NCBI GenBank assembly: GCA_001600175.1
Contig: BCJC01000003.1
Coordinates: 1,612,001-1,676,000, forward strand
Origin: Erythrobasidium yunnanense
Taxonomy: Eukaryota > Basidiomycota > Cystobasidiomycetes > Erythrobasidiales > Erythrobasidiaceae
Direction of reading: 5' to 3'
DNA: 64,000 bases
Part shown: piece after piece, positions 24,901 to 35,636 of the stretch
Numbering within the stretch: position 1 is the stretch's first letter
Layout of the letters: the number at the start of each line of letters is the position of its first letter
Translations under genes and position numbers: made by a program
Notes under the pieces: generated by a model
The model's database searches: none
Told to the model about the DNA's origin: nothing
The model's input: the letters and a program-made list of their open reading frames with translations, nothing else

Positions 24901-25337
24901 CGGCTCCGCCATCATCAACCAGCCGTTCAGGACCGAACGAGAGACCTAGTCTACAAGAGAGACTCGGTGATCTGCGTAATGCAACGCCAAATGGATCGGC
25001 TTCAGCAACGGGCTCATCTGCGCGTACAGCATCACAGAACACTCAGATCAGACATACTCCAGCGGCTACATCTACTTCAACGCCGACTGCTCCCCGTGCT
25101 GCTAGGCAAGATCAAGTCAATGGCCACCAAGTCCAGACATCAAGCGCTCCCCGGCCAGCACCCTCGAATAGCTCACGGTCAGCAAACAACAGGCAAGACT
25201 CCCTTCTGTCCAGGCTGGGCGGCTCGGCAACGACTTCCACTTCCACCTCCAATTCTTCCTTACAGCCAGAAGACAACAGCCGCAATGCATCAAAAGCAAG
25301 AAGCAATTCTACGGATCTTCTGTCTCGCTTGGGATGA
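21969..25337 (+). CDS. Large RRM-domain protein with long disordered regions
   Basis: A first exon (21969-22132) joins across a 72-base intron (22133-22204) to a single long exon; together they encode about 1,100 residues. The first 500 residues are Ala/Glu/Arg-rich with likely coiled coil (ALEQERLRRVDDRADLASIA). A Pro/Ser/Glu-rich region follows, then one RRM fold at about 24236-24545. Its RNP2-like strand is LICLYVGNIPSS, its RNP1-like strand TYYARVYYATQAEAERVL, and the C-terminal strand IGIQGAKPSLAIVKQKM. The tail is Ser/Thr-rich and ends with two copies of an LLSRLG motif. RRM proteins bind RNA or proteins; the specific role is not recognised. Its stop lies 12 bases from the stop of the convergent gene. 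Confidence 0.6.
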
Positions 25338-25349
25338 ATAATCCTCTCC

Positions 25350-25788
25350 TCACGACGACGATGGTGAGGCAGGAGCGCCCTTCGTGCGAACTGCTTCGAG
25401 CTCCGCGCGAAAGGCAGGTGACTTTAGGTATTCTACGTGCTTCTCCCATGCCTGCCTGGCGAGATCTGTGTACGATGCGGAACGAGTCAAGGCGTGTAAT
25501 ACTGCAATCAGACATGTACATACCGTTGTGGTCCTGCCTCTGTGCAAGCAAATCCTCTGTCCCCCTTCGTACTTCATCCAGCCTGGCAAGGAATTGCGCG
25601 TCTGGAGGATAGTCACCACGAAAAGCAATGAGGTTGCATAGCTCCTCCTTGTTGCCAGAAACCGCCTTGAATTTAGGATCGTCCTCCAAGCGATAGACAC
25701 GATCGTCTGCTGCCCGAACAGGCCACAGCGATGAATCCCAATTAGTAACGATGCTGAGTGTGAACGTATTGTACTTACAGGCTCGCAT
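25350..25788 (-). CDS. Small conserved-looking protein of unknown function
   Basis: The last two exons are clear: ADDRVYRLEDDPKFKAVSGN, then NLIAFRGDYPPDAQFLARLD, joined across an intron of about 60 bases (GTATGT donor, CACAG acceptor) to LARQAWEKHVEYLKSPAFRA and a Ser-rich end. The frame upstream of about 25740 (ERIEIECKRMRACK) is open, but the start codon was not located; another exon further right is possible. Composition is that of a normal soluble, mostly helical protein with no membrane segment. I do not recognise the family. It is convergent with the RRM gene, with overlapping 3' ends likely. Confidence 0.45.
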
Positions 25789-26189
25789 GCGCTTGCATTC
25801 GATTTCGATTCGCTCAGATTCTCGACCTCTGCGCGTTCGACGCCGTTCGTGATGGCGTCCTGCTTGTCCTTTTGTCAGATCCCTTCAACCCTCTTCGTGC
25901 TATATCAGCACCTTCGTACTGCACGACGGGCTGCCTGGCCTCTCCTGTGCTCTGGTTGCATCTGATTCGTCCATCCTGAAGTTCGTCGGAAGCAAATCCA
26001 AGATCGAGCTGGAGGAGACATCTCTTGCATCAATATTCCTACAGGTAATTGATTGGTATCTGTAGTACGTGTACCTACTGACGCTCTTCCGCTTAACACT
26101 GCTTTTGTGTTGGCCTGACTTTGCGATTTTGACAAGCAAAGTCTGGTCTTTCGGGTGAGGAGGGATGAGTCAGTAGGCTCGAGATTAAT
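25789..26189. other. Probable upstream region of the small unknown gene
   Basis: This may contain its first exon and promoter. Minus-strand frames with basic, Ser-rich text can be read at 25905-26139, but no start or splice set could be fixed. Confidence 0.3.
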
Positions 26190-28144
26190 TCATGGCAAAG
26201 GCTATGCGGCAAAGATCAGGCGGCTTTGCTTCCCCTTCCCTTCGATCCCTTCTGCGCAATCAAATAACAACAGCAGCGGCAATACAAAGGCAAGAAGCGT
26301 TTGTGCCAATCTCCTATATCGGCTTGGTCAATATGAGACCGCTTCTCCGTGCATCTTTGTGTTCTTTGGCTCTGGCCAAGATCACCAGGGGGGCGCTCTT
26401 TTGGTGTATGCTTCTTGGGCTTGATGGCCGAGTGTTGTAGTCTCATCGTAAGGCACGCAAACATTCAGAAGGATGTAGATTAGCACGTTGCAAGCCACTT
26501 TCACGAAGCAGACAGACTTACGGCAGCAAATATATCGGGCAGGACCCCTGAAGAGCCGTAAGCGTGTTCTCAGTGACGGTCATAGCAAGCTCCTTTGTAG
26601 ACCACTCATTAACGGCCTTCTCGTCCTTGACTGTAGGCTTGACATTGGATTCGGGATGTTGCAGAGTACTGGCGGTGTCGAGCTCGAGACGGGAGTGTCG
26701 ATCTCCATTTCGCCTACTTTGCTTTCGGGCTTGAGAAGGGCTGCGTTGTATCCCTCCAGCTTTGTTGGCGCGCCACCTGAGCCTGCTGCGTTTCTTCAGT
26801 AAAAGCGATCACGTTTGCTAGCAAGGCGAGGCCAAACCACCGGCTTCTTCTTTGATAATTACTGGCATCTGAGCTCCCTTGAGAGCCAAGTCCATCATCG
26901 TCAATTTCCCCTTGAGCTCTTCGACATGGGCTTGCAATTCGGCTGCCTCTATCGCTGCTTTCAAAGCCTTGGAATGGTGGCCTTGGAAGTACATAACCTT
27001 ATACACGATCACTCAGAGACATCAAAAAGAAGAGAAGACCATCAGAAATGACGCCCAAACAACCCAGGTCGCATGCTGTACCAGGGCTATCAGATCTTCT
27101 TTCTCGAGGTCATCCAAGGCATCCTTGGAATAGATTGGTACCCCGTTATTCGGTCGCTTTGGGAGTGGAAGGACAATCCAGAGCTCTCAGCAAACTGGCC
27201 TCGTCTGCTTGAGCGGTTCCTGACGATATTGTTGTAGTCAATCTCGTTTCTAGCTTGCTCGCTCCATAGGTCGTACCGATCCGTAGCCAGCGGGAGGACC
27301 GTGTTTGAGCCGTCTATCGTGAATGTGAGCTGTAACTACATGCCAACAGAGTTGAGATGTCCCTGCGTCCAGACCCAAGAGGCGGTCGCTCTGTTCCCAT
27401 GCTTCGTGTCTTTCTTGTGTATTTTAAAAGCGGCTACGTTGAGGCTTGGGTGTCCGCATACATCGCATTTGTACTGATTGGCAGCTCTTGGGCAGATGGC
27501 CAAAGAGATGCGTGGCCAAAGAAGTGGGATCGCCGTAGGTTTTCTCGCATCCGGGGAATGGGCACAGATATGGGCGATAATCAGTATGCACACTGCTATA
27601 ATGAATGTTGAAAGTTTCTGGCTGTAGCGACAGTCAGCTACGAGAAATGCACGAGAACCTGTCACTCACGTCTTTTTTGGTTGAATAGCGACAATCACCA
27701 AAGGCACAGCGATATGTTAGACGACCAATGTAGTCTCTGAAGATCTGACAGTGGCCCTCTGGCGGATCTGGAAGTATACCGCGCTTTTGTGAGTTGCGGC
27801 CCTTAGCTCCACCTATTTGAGCTCCTGCGATCAACGGTAGCCGGCTCACGAGGCCGTGAAGCATCTCAAGCCGAACAGCCTCGAAATATTCGCGGATGAG
27901 GCTCCAGAAGCGGAGTATTGAGTGCATCGAAAAGATCTATCGCTTTCACTGTCTTAAGTTCGCCAAGGCCGCCGACGAAGATGATATCGTAGCCTAACGG
28001 AAGATCTGAGGAGGAGATATCGCCTTGTAAATGACCAGAAAGAAGGCGCTGTGCTTGCTCGGGCAGGATGAGGAGGCCATCCCGGGAGCTTGTGCGGATC
28101 GCCGATACAGGTAGCCTCGCGGTAAGGAGGAAGCATCTGTGCAT
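26190..28144 (-). pseudogene. Decaying C2H2 zinc-finger gene
   Basis: Coding-looking text runs along the minus strand but changes frame several times where no intron fits. From the 5' side: LGYDIIFVGGLGELKTVKAI, then FWSLIREYFEAVRLEMLHGL in another frame. Three C2H2 fingers follow. Finger 1 (YRCAFGDCRYSTKKD) spans an intron at 27622-27668; finger 2 is PYLCPFPGCEKTYGD at about 27496-27578; finger 3 is YKCDVCGHPSLNVAAFKIHK at about 27396-27473. Fingers 2 and 3 are each complete but lie in different frames, separated by only 22 bases. Further down come LATDRYDLWSEQARNEIDYN, KDALDDLEKEDLIALVQHAT, LEGYNAALLKPESKVGEMEI and a lysine-rich end. A recent pseudogene, or sequence errors in a live zinc-finger gene, would explain this. 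The family beyond C2H2 is not recognised. Confidence 0.5.
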
Positions 28145-28426
28145 GGCAGTCAGCTCGCTTCCGTATGCCGAAAGCAGGAGGCCGACTTTACCTCACGTGA
28201 GATCCGGTATATCTCCTGCCTAGCGTTGAGGCTTCGTCTTACGAAGTATCCATGGTACCTGTTGATTACGAATGGTACGATTATTGACGAGACAATGTAT
28301 AGAGTAAAGGTAGCTGTGAAGAATCGAATGTTAGAATGAGGTATGAGCAAGTGAATGTTAGGAGATTTGAGTGGATGACGACTAAGATGGAAGGAAGACA
28401 AGAGGCATTCGTCAGGCAGCGAGCTT

Positions 28427-28615
28427 TTAATACTCGCTCGCCAATTCTTCCACTTCCATGACTTTGGAATATGGAAGATCGATCTGTCGAACGGTCAGCA
28501 GAAGCGTCGTGGAAGTGGAGGACTGATCGAGGCTAGAGACTTCGCACATGTTATATGCGACCTTCCGTAGGACTCTGCCTTTTGCGGTCTTGACGAGGGC
28601 CGGGCAGTACAGCAA
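28427..28615 (-). pseudogene. C-terminal fragment of an unidentified gene
   Basis: A minus-strand open frame reads TAKGRVLRKVAYNMCEVSSL, then TLLLTVRQIDLPYSKVMEVE and a stop. Composition looks coding, but no complete upstream exon set was found between 28616 and 28900. It may be the end of a decayed gene, like its neighbour. No family recognised. Confidence 0.25.
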
Positions 28616-29088
28616 TGGAAGATCCTAGCTGGTTCGGCCAAATAGATTCGCATGCAGGAAGCAGCTATATGTTCTGGTTCGCAAGACTAAGGCTGTCTTG
28701 GCACGCGGAAGGCCGACCCTGTGCGAGCCTGTCGAGACTTGAGACATCGTGGACCAACAGTTTGCTCGGGATGCCAGCTTTCCGATGGCTCCGCGGCAGT
28801 GATTGTGCGTTTCCTTAGAGCCCGCTGCACACTATGTGAGATCTGAGCTCGAAACCTGCTTCGTTGCTGATAAGACGGGCGTCGGAGTTGTCCAGGCACG
28901 ACAACCGGAACGCCGCCGGTCTCACGAAACAGGCTCGCAAGCAGTAAACAGCTATATATTTTGAATCGCAGGAGTCAGGATGTCTTAGAAGTCATAAGGA
29001 AGATCCGTTTTGAACGTCCCTACGGGCGGCGTTTTAGCAGGCCTGATTGAAGTATATATACGTGTTTTCCAATGTTTAAGCTTTCAAC
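28616..29088. other. Gene-poor stretch upstream of tRNA-Val
   Basis: No gene is supported. Short AT-rich patches (29053-29061, and near 28950) precede the tRNA. Minus-strand frames here have no recognisable content. Confidence 0.3.
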
Positions 29089-29168
29089 GGTCGGCTAGCT
29101 CAGTTGGGAGAGCGTCAGCTTTACATTAGATACGCTGAATGTCAAGAGATCGAAACTCTTGCTGATCA
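29089..29168 (+). tRNA. tRNA-Val (UAC) with a 7-base intron
   Basis: All stems pair by eye. The acceptor is GGTCGGC with GCTGATC (two G-U pairs) plus discriminator A; the D stem is GCTC/GAGC; the anticodon stem is TCAGC/GCTGA; the T stem is AAGAG/CTCTT. The anticodon loop is seven bases too long. Removing TTAGATA (29126-29132) after position 37 restores the loop TTTACAC, with anticodon TAC at 29122-29124, as in other fungal tRNA-Val genes. A run of five Ts at about 29176-29180 is a good Pol III terminator. The T loop starts A-T-C-G instead of T-T-C-G, so the B box is weak. Confidence 0.75.
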
Positions 29169-29473
29169 TGTTTGCTTTTTGGACGATCCAAGTAGACCTG
29201 GGGCTTTAGCGGTCGCTCAGGGCTGCGATCCAGCAATTGCGCGTTTTGCCTGCATCGTATACATATGACAACCAGCGATTGCACGTAGTCTGCGTCGCAT
29301 ACATGTGAAGCTGAAGCTTCTCTTTTTATTCGCGGAGGCTAGGTAAAGCACATATCAGGGAAGAACGGCCTCTCGAACAGGCCTTGGGTCAGATAGCGGA
29401 TGTCATATCAATTGCGAACGTTTTCCAAGTACAAGAACTCCACCCTCACGTCCCTATGTAACCTTTGCAGCAT
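29169..29473. other. Intergenic region after tRNA-Val
   Basis: Contains the T5 terminator of the tRNA and the 3' flank of the Mpv17-like gene. A short imperfect repeat around CAGCGATTGCGC/CAGCGATTGCAC-like words occurs near 29231-29285. No gene. Confidence 0.3.
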
Positions 29474-30459
29474 TTAGAGCCCCTTACTCTTCTCCTCCGC
29501 ATCCTTCTTTGCTGCCTGTTTAGCCTTGAGAGCAGCCTGCTGCTTCTTGACACGTACATTGACCCAAGTGCCTAGGAAGAAGGCTACAAGGGAGAAGAAA
29601 GGTACCCAAGTCTCTGGGGAAAGATACTTCTGAGCAAGCAGAAGCGATACGGGCTGGGTTACCCAGGCCATCTTCAAGAGGGCGAAGATTTGCATCTTGA
29701 CGAACTTGATGATGGCATTGACACTGCCGAGGCCGTTGATGACGCCCAAAGAGGCCAGGTAGGCTGACATCTGGATTGGCGAGACGATCAGGTTGCTCGC
29801 GAGGATCATGCCGACTGCGAGCGAGTATTAGAGCTGCTCTAAGAATATTGCGAACAACTCACTCTTCGCCTTTGCTCCAGTCTTGCCTGCAAACGCCTTG
29901 GCTAGACTTCCATTGAGGAAATGGCCAAGCGGGGCACTGACCAGGAAGCCTGTGCAAGAGCGTTAGACAAGTGCTGTAAAATTAGTGAGGCACCCACCAT
30001 AAAGCGCCAGCTTAAAGGCTCGAGAATTGGCCTTAACCCAGTCAACCGGCAATAGTCCGGTCTTCTTGTAAGGCTGCAAGGATGTCGAGGAAGAGCTTTA
30101 GAGGTAGTATGAGACGAGCATGCGCGTGCGACATACAGCCGGCGCAGATCCAGCAAGGTACTGAGCTAGATTTTCCTGGAGACATGTTCAGCTGGACTTC
30201 TCGGCGTTCGCGAACAGAAGGTCGCACTTGGATGAAGTTGAGAGCAGCATTGGTGAGTCTGTACACTCGTATCAGCAATGTATCGCTGCAGGGAACCCGT
30301 AAAGACTTACGCCTTGGTCAAAAGAGGTCGCAGGACGAGACTGCCGGCGACGTCTCAGCGCGCTGAAGAACGAGATCTGCATAAGCTGGCCTACCTCTCC
30401 AGGTACTTTGCCAGCAGTGGGTTGACTGGCTTTCTTGTAACGACAATTGCCTGGCTCAT
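29474..30459 (-). CDS. Mpv17/PMP22 family membrane protein
   Basis: A small multi-span protein of peroxisomal or mitochondrial inner membranes. The start at 30459 reads MSQAIVVTRKPVNPLLAKYL. Later exons give LVLRPLLTKALTNAALNFIQ (the family's N-terminal signature, spanning an intron), AQYLAGSAPA, and the loop YGFLVSAPLGHFLNGSLAKA (also across an intron). The conserved C-terminal part reads KMAWVTQPVSLLLAQKYLSP and ETWVPFFSLVAFFLGTWVN, followed by a lysine-rich tail. The usual W-x-x-x-P-x-x-x-x-x-N order is kept with changes. The first intron boundary near 30395 could not be fixed exactly. Members are thought to form non-selective channels or to influence metabolite flow. Its arrangement of exons fits PMP22/Pxmp2-like proteins best. 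Confidence 0.78.
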
Positions 30460-30669
30460 CTTGTTTGATCTTGTAAGAGCAGAGACAAGGCAAGGCGCGG
30501 TGTCAGCCGGAACACAAGAGCCGGGTCTTCTATACTCCCAGAAACCGCGATGGATGAGGATGCAGCAAAGTCTATGCTACATACAATAGAGATGTAACGC
30601 GCAGAGATACCACGCGAAATGCAAGAAGTCGTGGTCGTATTGTATCAATCAGCTTTATGTCTCATCCAA

Positions 30670-31815
30670 ATGGACGACTGGGAGGACCTTGAGCCAGACA
30701 CCTTTGCATCCACGCCAGAAGATGATCACGTAGAAGCGCCATCACCGCCCAAGCAAGAGCCAGCAGAGACAACGCCCTCGCCGGACGTTGACGAACCCAT
30801 ATGCCGGATCTGCTTCTCTGGAGCAGACGAAGAGGACTTAGGGGTCAGCTATACTGCCAGTGTTACTATCGTAGCTAATACTTTAAGTAGAAGCTTATAA
30901 CACCCTGTCTATGCAAGGGCTCGGTAGCCAAAGTCCACGTCGCCTGCTTGAACCGCTGGCGAAACACGTCAAGGAGCAGCAAGTCGTTCTTCGAATGTGA
31001 TCAATGTCATTATCGATATCGAATCAAGCGGGCCAGGATAGCGGGTCTTGCTGAGAATCGATGTACGCCAAGTCATCGTCCGGTAACCATGATCATGCTG
31101 ACCTATCTTTGATACAGACGCTCTCGCATCCTTGACTATCGCCTTCTTCGTGGTGCTCGTCTTCCTGAATGGCTTCATAGGCAACTGGCTCCTGAAACAA
31201 GGCAACTCCGACTCGTTCGTATCGACCATGTTCTTCAGCGGCCCTCCGGATCCTTACTCTACATGGCCATACCGGGAGTCATACCTTCCTCTTGACGCTG
31301 TCGGTCAAGCTGTCGAGTACGCCAACAAGGTAGCGCAGGACATCGCTCGGACAGAACCGAAATCTAGCAGATTCAAGCGTAAGGTGATCGAAGACAACGC
31401 GAAGTCTGGCTCGTCCTATAGGATAGTCAGAGAGCGAGTCCGGCCGCGCAAGTCGGTGGTCAAGGCTATCAAGCAGACTCTCAGCCATTTCGTCCTGGGT
31501 ATCTCTATGACGGGAATCGGCAGCTTTCTATGGCTGCTGTTGACGCTGCCGCTATGGTAGGTCTCCGAATAGTTAGATTGTGGAGATACTGACCTTCCAG
31601 ACAGGCCACTACATCCCCTGCGAAACGGATTGTTCCGGTCAATGCGTGCTGGCCGAGACAGCAGAGGCAACCCATCTCCTCTTGGAACGGCTGTTCTTGT
31701 CCTCTTCGTAGTCGTAGGACTAGTCAAGAGTTTGCATCTCTGCTACAAGCTCACACGCAAGACAGCTCATATTATCTTGACGAGGGCCGAAAGCGGCATT
31801 TTGGAAGTAAGATAG
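30670..31815 (+). CDS. Membrane RINGv (MARCH-type) E3 ubiquitin ligase
   Basis: Four exons, with introns at 30844-30890, about 31061-31119 and about 31558-31603. The acidic N-terminus MDDWEDLEPDTF leads into a RING-variant finger: ICRICFSGADEEDLG, then LITPCLCKGSVAKVHVACLN, WRNTSRSS and FFECDQCHYRY. That is the C4HC3 pattern with the histidine in fourth place. After the finger come YALASLTIAFFVVLVFLNGF, a second hydrophobic segment near VLGISMTGIGSFLWLLLTLP and a third, LGTAVLVLFVVVGLV, so three membrane passes are likely. MARCH-type ligases sit in the ER, Golgi, endosome or mitochondrial membrane and mark other membrane proteins with ubiquitin. The target is unknown. All metal ligands are present. 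Confidence 0.85.
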
Positions 31816-31976
31816 TGAAGTTTCCTTTGCTACATGTATATAAGCGCTATATGTTGTTGATGAAACTTTGGTACACATAACTATTCGAGCTTCCTGGACT
31901 AAAAATGCTATTCTGCTGGATGCTGCGCTGTTCCACTCACTAAACTTTGTCGACGACTGCATACTTCTACACGCTC

Positions 31977-34900
31977 TCAAACGCTACTGATAAACTCCTT
32001 TGCGATAAGATACCCAAGCCATACGTTCTCATTCCAATCGCCAGACCCTTCCCAACCTCTCGTATTCGTTCCTTCCGCGCCAATCTTGATACCGTCCACG
32101 AGCCAGAACCGACTTAGATCTGTGATTTGACGCATGCGCTCGGTCCATTCTGGCCTTGGCGCCCAGTCAGCTCGACATAAGGGTTCTGTCAAGAGCAGGT
32201 TGATGCCGAGCTGTAACCCGAGGATTACCGGTGAATTGAGTGCTGAGAGAAACTAGGAGTCAGCATGAGCACTGGTTCAGTTAGGGCATAACATACTGGG
32301 TTGACTGTTTAGCAAGTAGATCAAGGCAGGCAAAGCCAGTGCCTTTGGACTGTAAGACTTGAGCGACTCAAGGTTTGTCTCGTCACCTTGCTCGGAAAGC
32401 TGGCATGCGAGCTCCCACTAGTGACAGATTTAACTATTAGCTTACGTTATCCTGGAATCCTGCTGTTATCGACTTACTAGACCATCCTGGACCTCCCTTA
32501 CATCGTCTAGTCCGGCACATCCTGCTCCTTCGACATCTTCAGGACTCTTGAAGCCAAGCAGGCATCTTTGTATCCGCACAACAGCCATTCCTAGGGGCCC
32601 TGCAAGTTTGGCAGGACTGGCTGAAGGTAAGTATTCTAGCAAAGCTGGCGCTGCAAATAGAGTCGGGAGGATGTTGTCTTTCTGGTCGGCCTTGATAGCC
32701 TGGACTGGTAGCGCCTTGGCATCCGAGAGGATTTGCTCGATCACATCGGACGACACTTTCTGTTCCATTCCAGCAGGGAGTAGACGCCAAAGGAAGTCTT
32801 GTGTAGAGCCTTCGAAGATGCCTCTGATACCATGCGGGTGGGCTAGCGTCTGCGAGAAGACGTCTTCCGCCTTCTGCTCCCACTGCTCCCGGTTTGCGAT
32901 TGTCGACACAAGTTCCGTAAAGTCCAACGGAAGAATAGTCGAATCGAAGTATTCTCGCGCTTTTACTCCGCGCTCATAGCTTTCTGTGTCTGCTCCAGCT
33001 AAGAAGCGCAAGTAAGGTTCGGAAAGATTGGAGAATGTCGCCATGTTGTCTTCAGATGCATCTGAGCTATCTGATTCGACTGGAAGAGCTCGCGCCCATT
33101 CCTTCATGACCGCAACTTCTCTGTTGGTGAATGCGCTACCGAAGGGTATTGTAAATTAGCTTGCTGTAGAGGTGAGGGTGCGGAAGATAAAGCTCACCCA
33201 AACATACGGCCTCCCCACTCGCATTCCTTGATCAATCTGCTCTTTGCATAATCGTCGCCTCTCCGGATACATGCTCTACTATGTCCAAGCGCTTCGATGA
33301 AAGTTCGGCCTCCTTCTCCTTCCAATTCACCAGGAGTCAGCCAGTCTCCGATCTTTCTCCCTGCGATCTTTGCTGGTGCTTGGCAGTGCAGACCTTGTGC
33401 CGCATAGGCTTTCTGTCTGAAGATGTTAAGTAGCTGTCCTTGAATCTTTGCCAGATTCTCAGTCTTGTCCAGCAAATCTTGTTGCTGTGCTTTGTCGTGC
33501 ACTTCCAGAGGAATGTCGATGTAGAACTGCGGGATAGAAGTATCTTTGTTCTGCAGTTCCTTGTAATTTTTCGGAGTCGTTCGAACAGTATCGGCGAGTG
33601 CGAAACCAGCTTGCACTCTCCGCCAGAGTGCATTCGCGGCTTCGTCGCCGTGTCTGTCTCGTGCAGATTGAAGGAAATCCGACACGGCTTGCCGCGCCAT
33701 TGCGGAATGGCCAGAGTGAGAGTTGTCGATGGAGATGTGGAGGACGAAATAGTAGGGATCGATCTTTAGCTCGCGGAGCTCTTGCGCTGTGACTAGGAGA
33801 TGGTAAGGAAGACCTTCGTACGAGAGCTATGCGGCAAGATCAGCTTTGTACAGAAAGATGCAGGACGGGAGAAGACGTACATTGAAGCCGAGTATCTCAG
33901 GTAAGAACTCGTTAGGGCTGATGCTCATAGCGAGCTGGAGCATAGCTGCGACATAGGGCTGCTTGTTCACGATCTCCCCATCTGGACCAGTATTCCAGTC
34001 CGTGAAGTCATCATCATCAGCTTTTGGCGTTCTCTTGCCAGCTAGAGAGTCCATGAGCCTCTCATATACTGCACAATGCTCTTTCTCGATGTCGCCGTCT
34101 CCGAGCTCTTCTGATAGGACTTGCCAGCTGACGCGCGCTGCTCTCCGTGCCGCTGCGACTGAGTAGGGCTGCTGTGTCGCAGTGACTTCGAGACCTGCAT
34201 TTGACTGATACGTGCTGTGTAGCCATGCGCCATCCACGTATTTCACGACCTGCACTCGCGATCGAGAACAGGAAGTAAGTAGTAGTCAAAGCTAAGGGGA
34301 ATATAGTTTCGAACTCACAGCTGACTCTCTGCACCACCGAGAAGCATCCTCTCTATCTGCGAACATCTCTTTGTCTCCACCTGCTTTTCTCCGCGCCAGG
34401 TACGCCTCGAATTTGTCTGTTGTCTGTCTGTACTGCTTCTTCAGCCATACTTCGAGCTCTTCATCGTTAAAGTTGCTGGAGAGGGAGAAGATGGAGTCCT
34501 TGTCCGCTTCTAGCTCGTCTCTCGATGCAGGGTTGAAGAGGGTGGAGAGGACGTGAAGAAGGAATCGCCGTGCAAGAGGAGGTGCTGCTGGAAAGAGAGA
34601 TAGGTTCTGACATTGGTAGTAGAGTTCGGGAATGCTGATGTGGGTCTCTGGGATGATCTCTGCCGATCCTTGGCTCTCCAGCTCGAGCGCTTCTGATGGA
34701 ACCGGGCCCAACTTCAAAGGCTCGAAAGCATCTACAAGTGTTCTTGCAGAGGAGGCAGAGGATGACCTCGAAGCGATTGACGTTGCTTGGTGAGTACCGC
34801 ATTCTGCACGTGAGGGACGATCGCCTGCAGCATCGGTGTCCCTTTGCCTTGAGTACTCCAGATGCTGGTGCAGCTCTTTCACAGACGGTACTTGGGATTG

Positions 34901-35235
34901 ATTCTTGAGCAGCCAGCGAGTATACGAGATCATGGCAGATGACTTTCTGGTCTTCGGGCAGTCGTGATTCTTGATTGCCGGTGTTTGGAAGATCGCTATG
35001 CAAGGTTAGGGAACGAAAGCTTTGAAGAGAGATGAAGGAGTTATAAGAGAAGAAGTGAAGTTGTATCTACATCGACCTTGCTTCTCCTTCCAAGGACGCA
35101 TGCAGCGTGATTGCTTCTTCCCGAGACGACGATCCCTCCAACTCCGCCCTGCGCCACAGTGACGAGCGACAAAGCAGGAACAAGGATCGCTACAAACAAT
35201 ACGAAGTCTGTACTGAACATGTTCATTGCAGACAA
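31977..35235 (-). CDS. Large heme-oxygenase-like (iron-containing redox enzyme type) protein
   Basis: A multi-exon gene of roughly 1,000 residues. Coding blocks include IFQTPAIKNHDCPKTRKSSA just before MISYTRWLLKNQ, VWLKKQYRQTTDKFEAYLAR, the helix pair EKEHCAVYERLMDSLAGK and LPEILGFNVRLL, then GLPYHLLVTAQELRELKIDP and VLHISIDNSHSGHSAMARQA. The last, a D-N-x-H-x-G-H helix with later basic and acidic helices, is the pattern of heme-oxygenase-fold diiron proteins. The C-terminus ends WLVDGIKIGAEGTN, then NENVWLGYLIAKEF. An N-terminal exon beginning MSAMNMFSTDFVLFVAILVP (35235) would add a membrane anchor, but its junction to the next exon is not fixed; a start at 34933 is the alternative. Substrate and reaction are unknown. 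Confidence 0.55.
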
Positions 35236-35636
35236 TCAATGAGATACAAGCTGCATGCTGAAATCAACTCGAGCTTGGTCGAGCTAGCTCTTCGATCACT
35301 GAAAAGTACACGCGGCCGCGTTGTGCCATCGCGTTGAGTGCAGCTCGCTTACCTTGTAGGCGGCTGCAATGCGGGAAGTCATGATGCCAACGCACTTAAT
35401 CCGATCTGCCTTTGTGCCTTCCGACAAGCGGAAGCTGAGCGACCGCTACTCGACCTGATACCTCCCCAGCGCAGTTGATCCGGGGTACGATGATGCCTTT
35501 GAACTGTTTAAAGCTTGAAAACTGCATCATCCAGCTGCTATGTGACTTTTCTCCCAACCGACAAGCCAATTCAGCAAACTTACCAGCTCTGAGAGCCAGT
35601 AACACACACTACCCACGATTCTACCTTCATCCCAAC
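35236..35636. other. Divergent promoter region
   Basis: Between the starts of the heme-oxygenase-like gene (minus) and the secreted-protein gene (plus). No gene seen. Confidence 0.3.
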
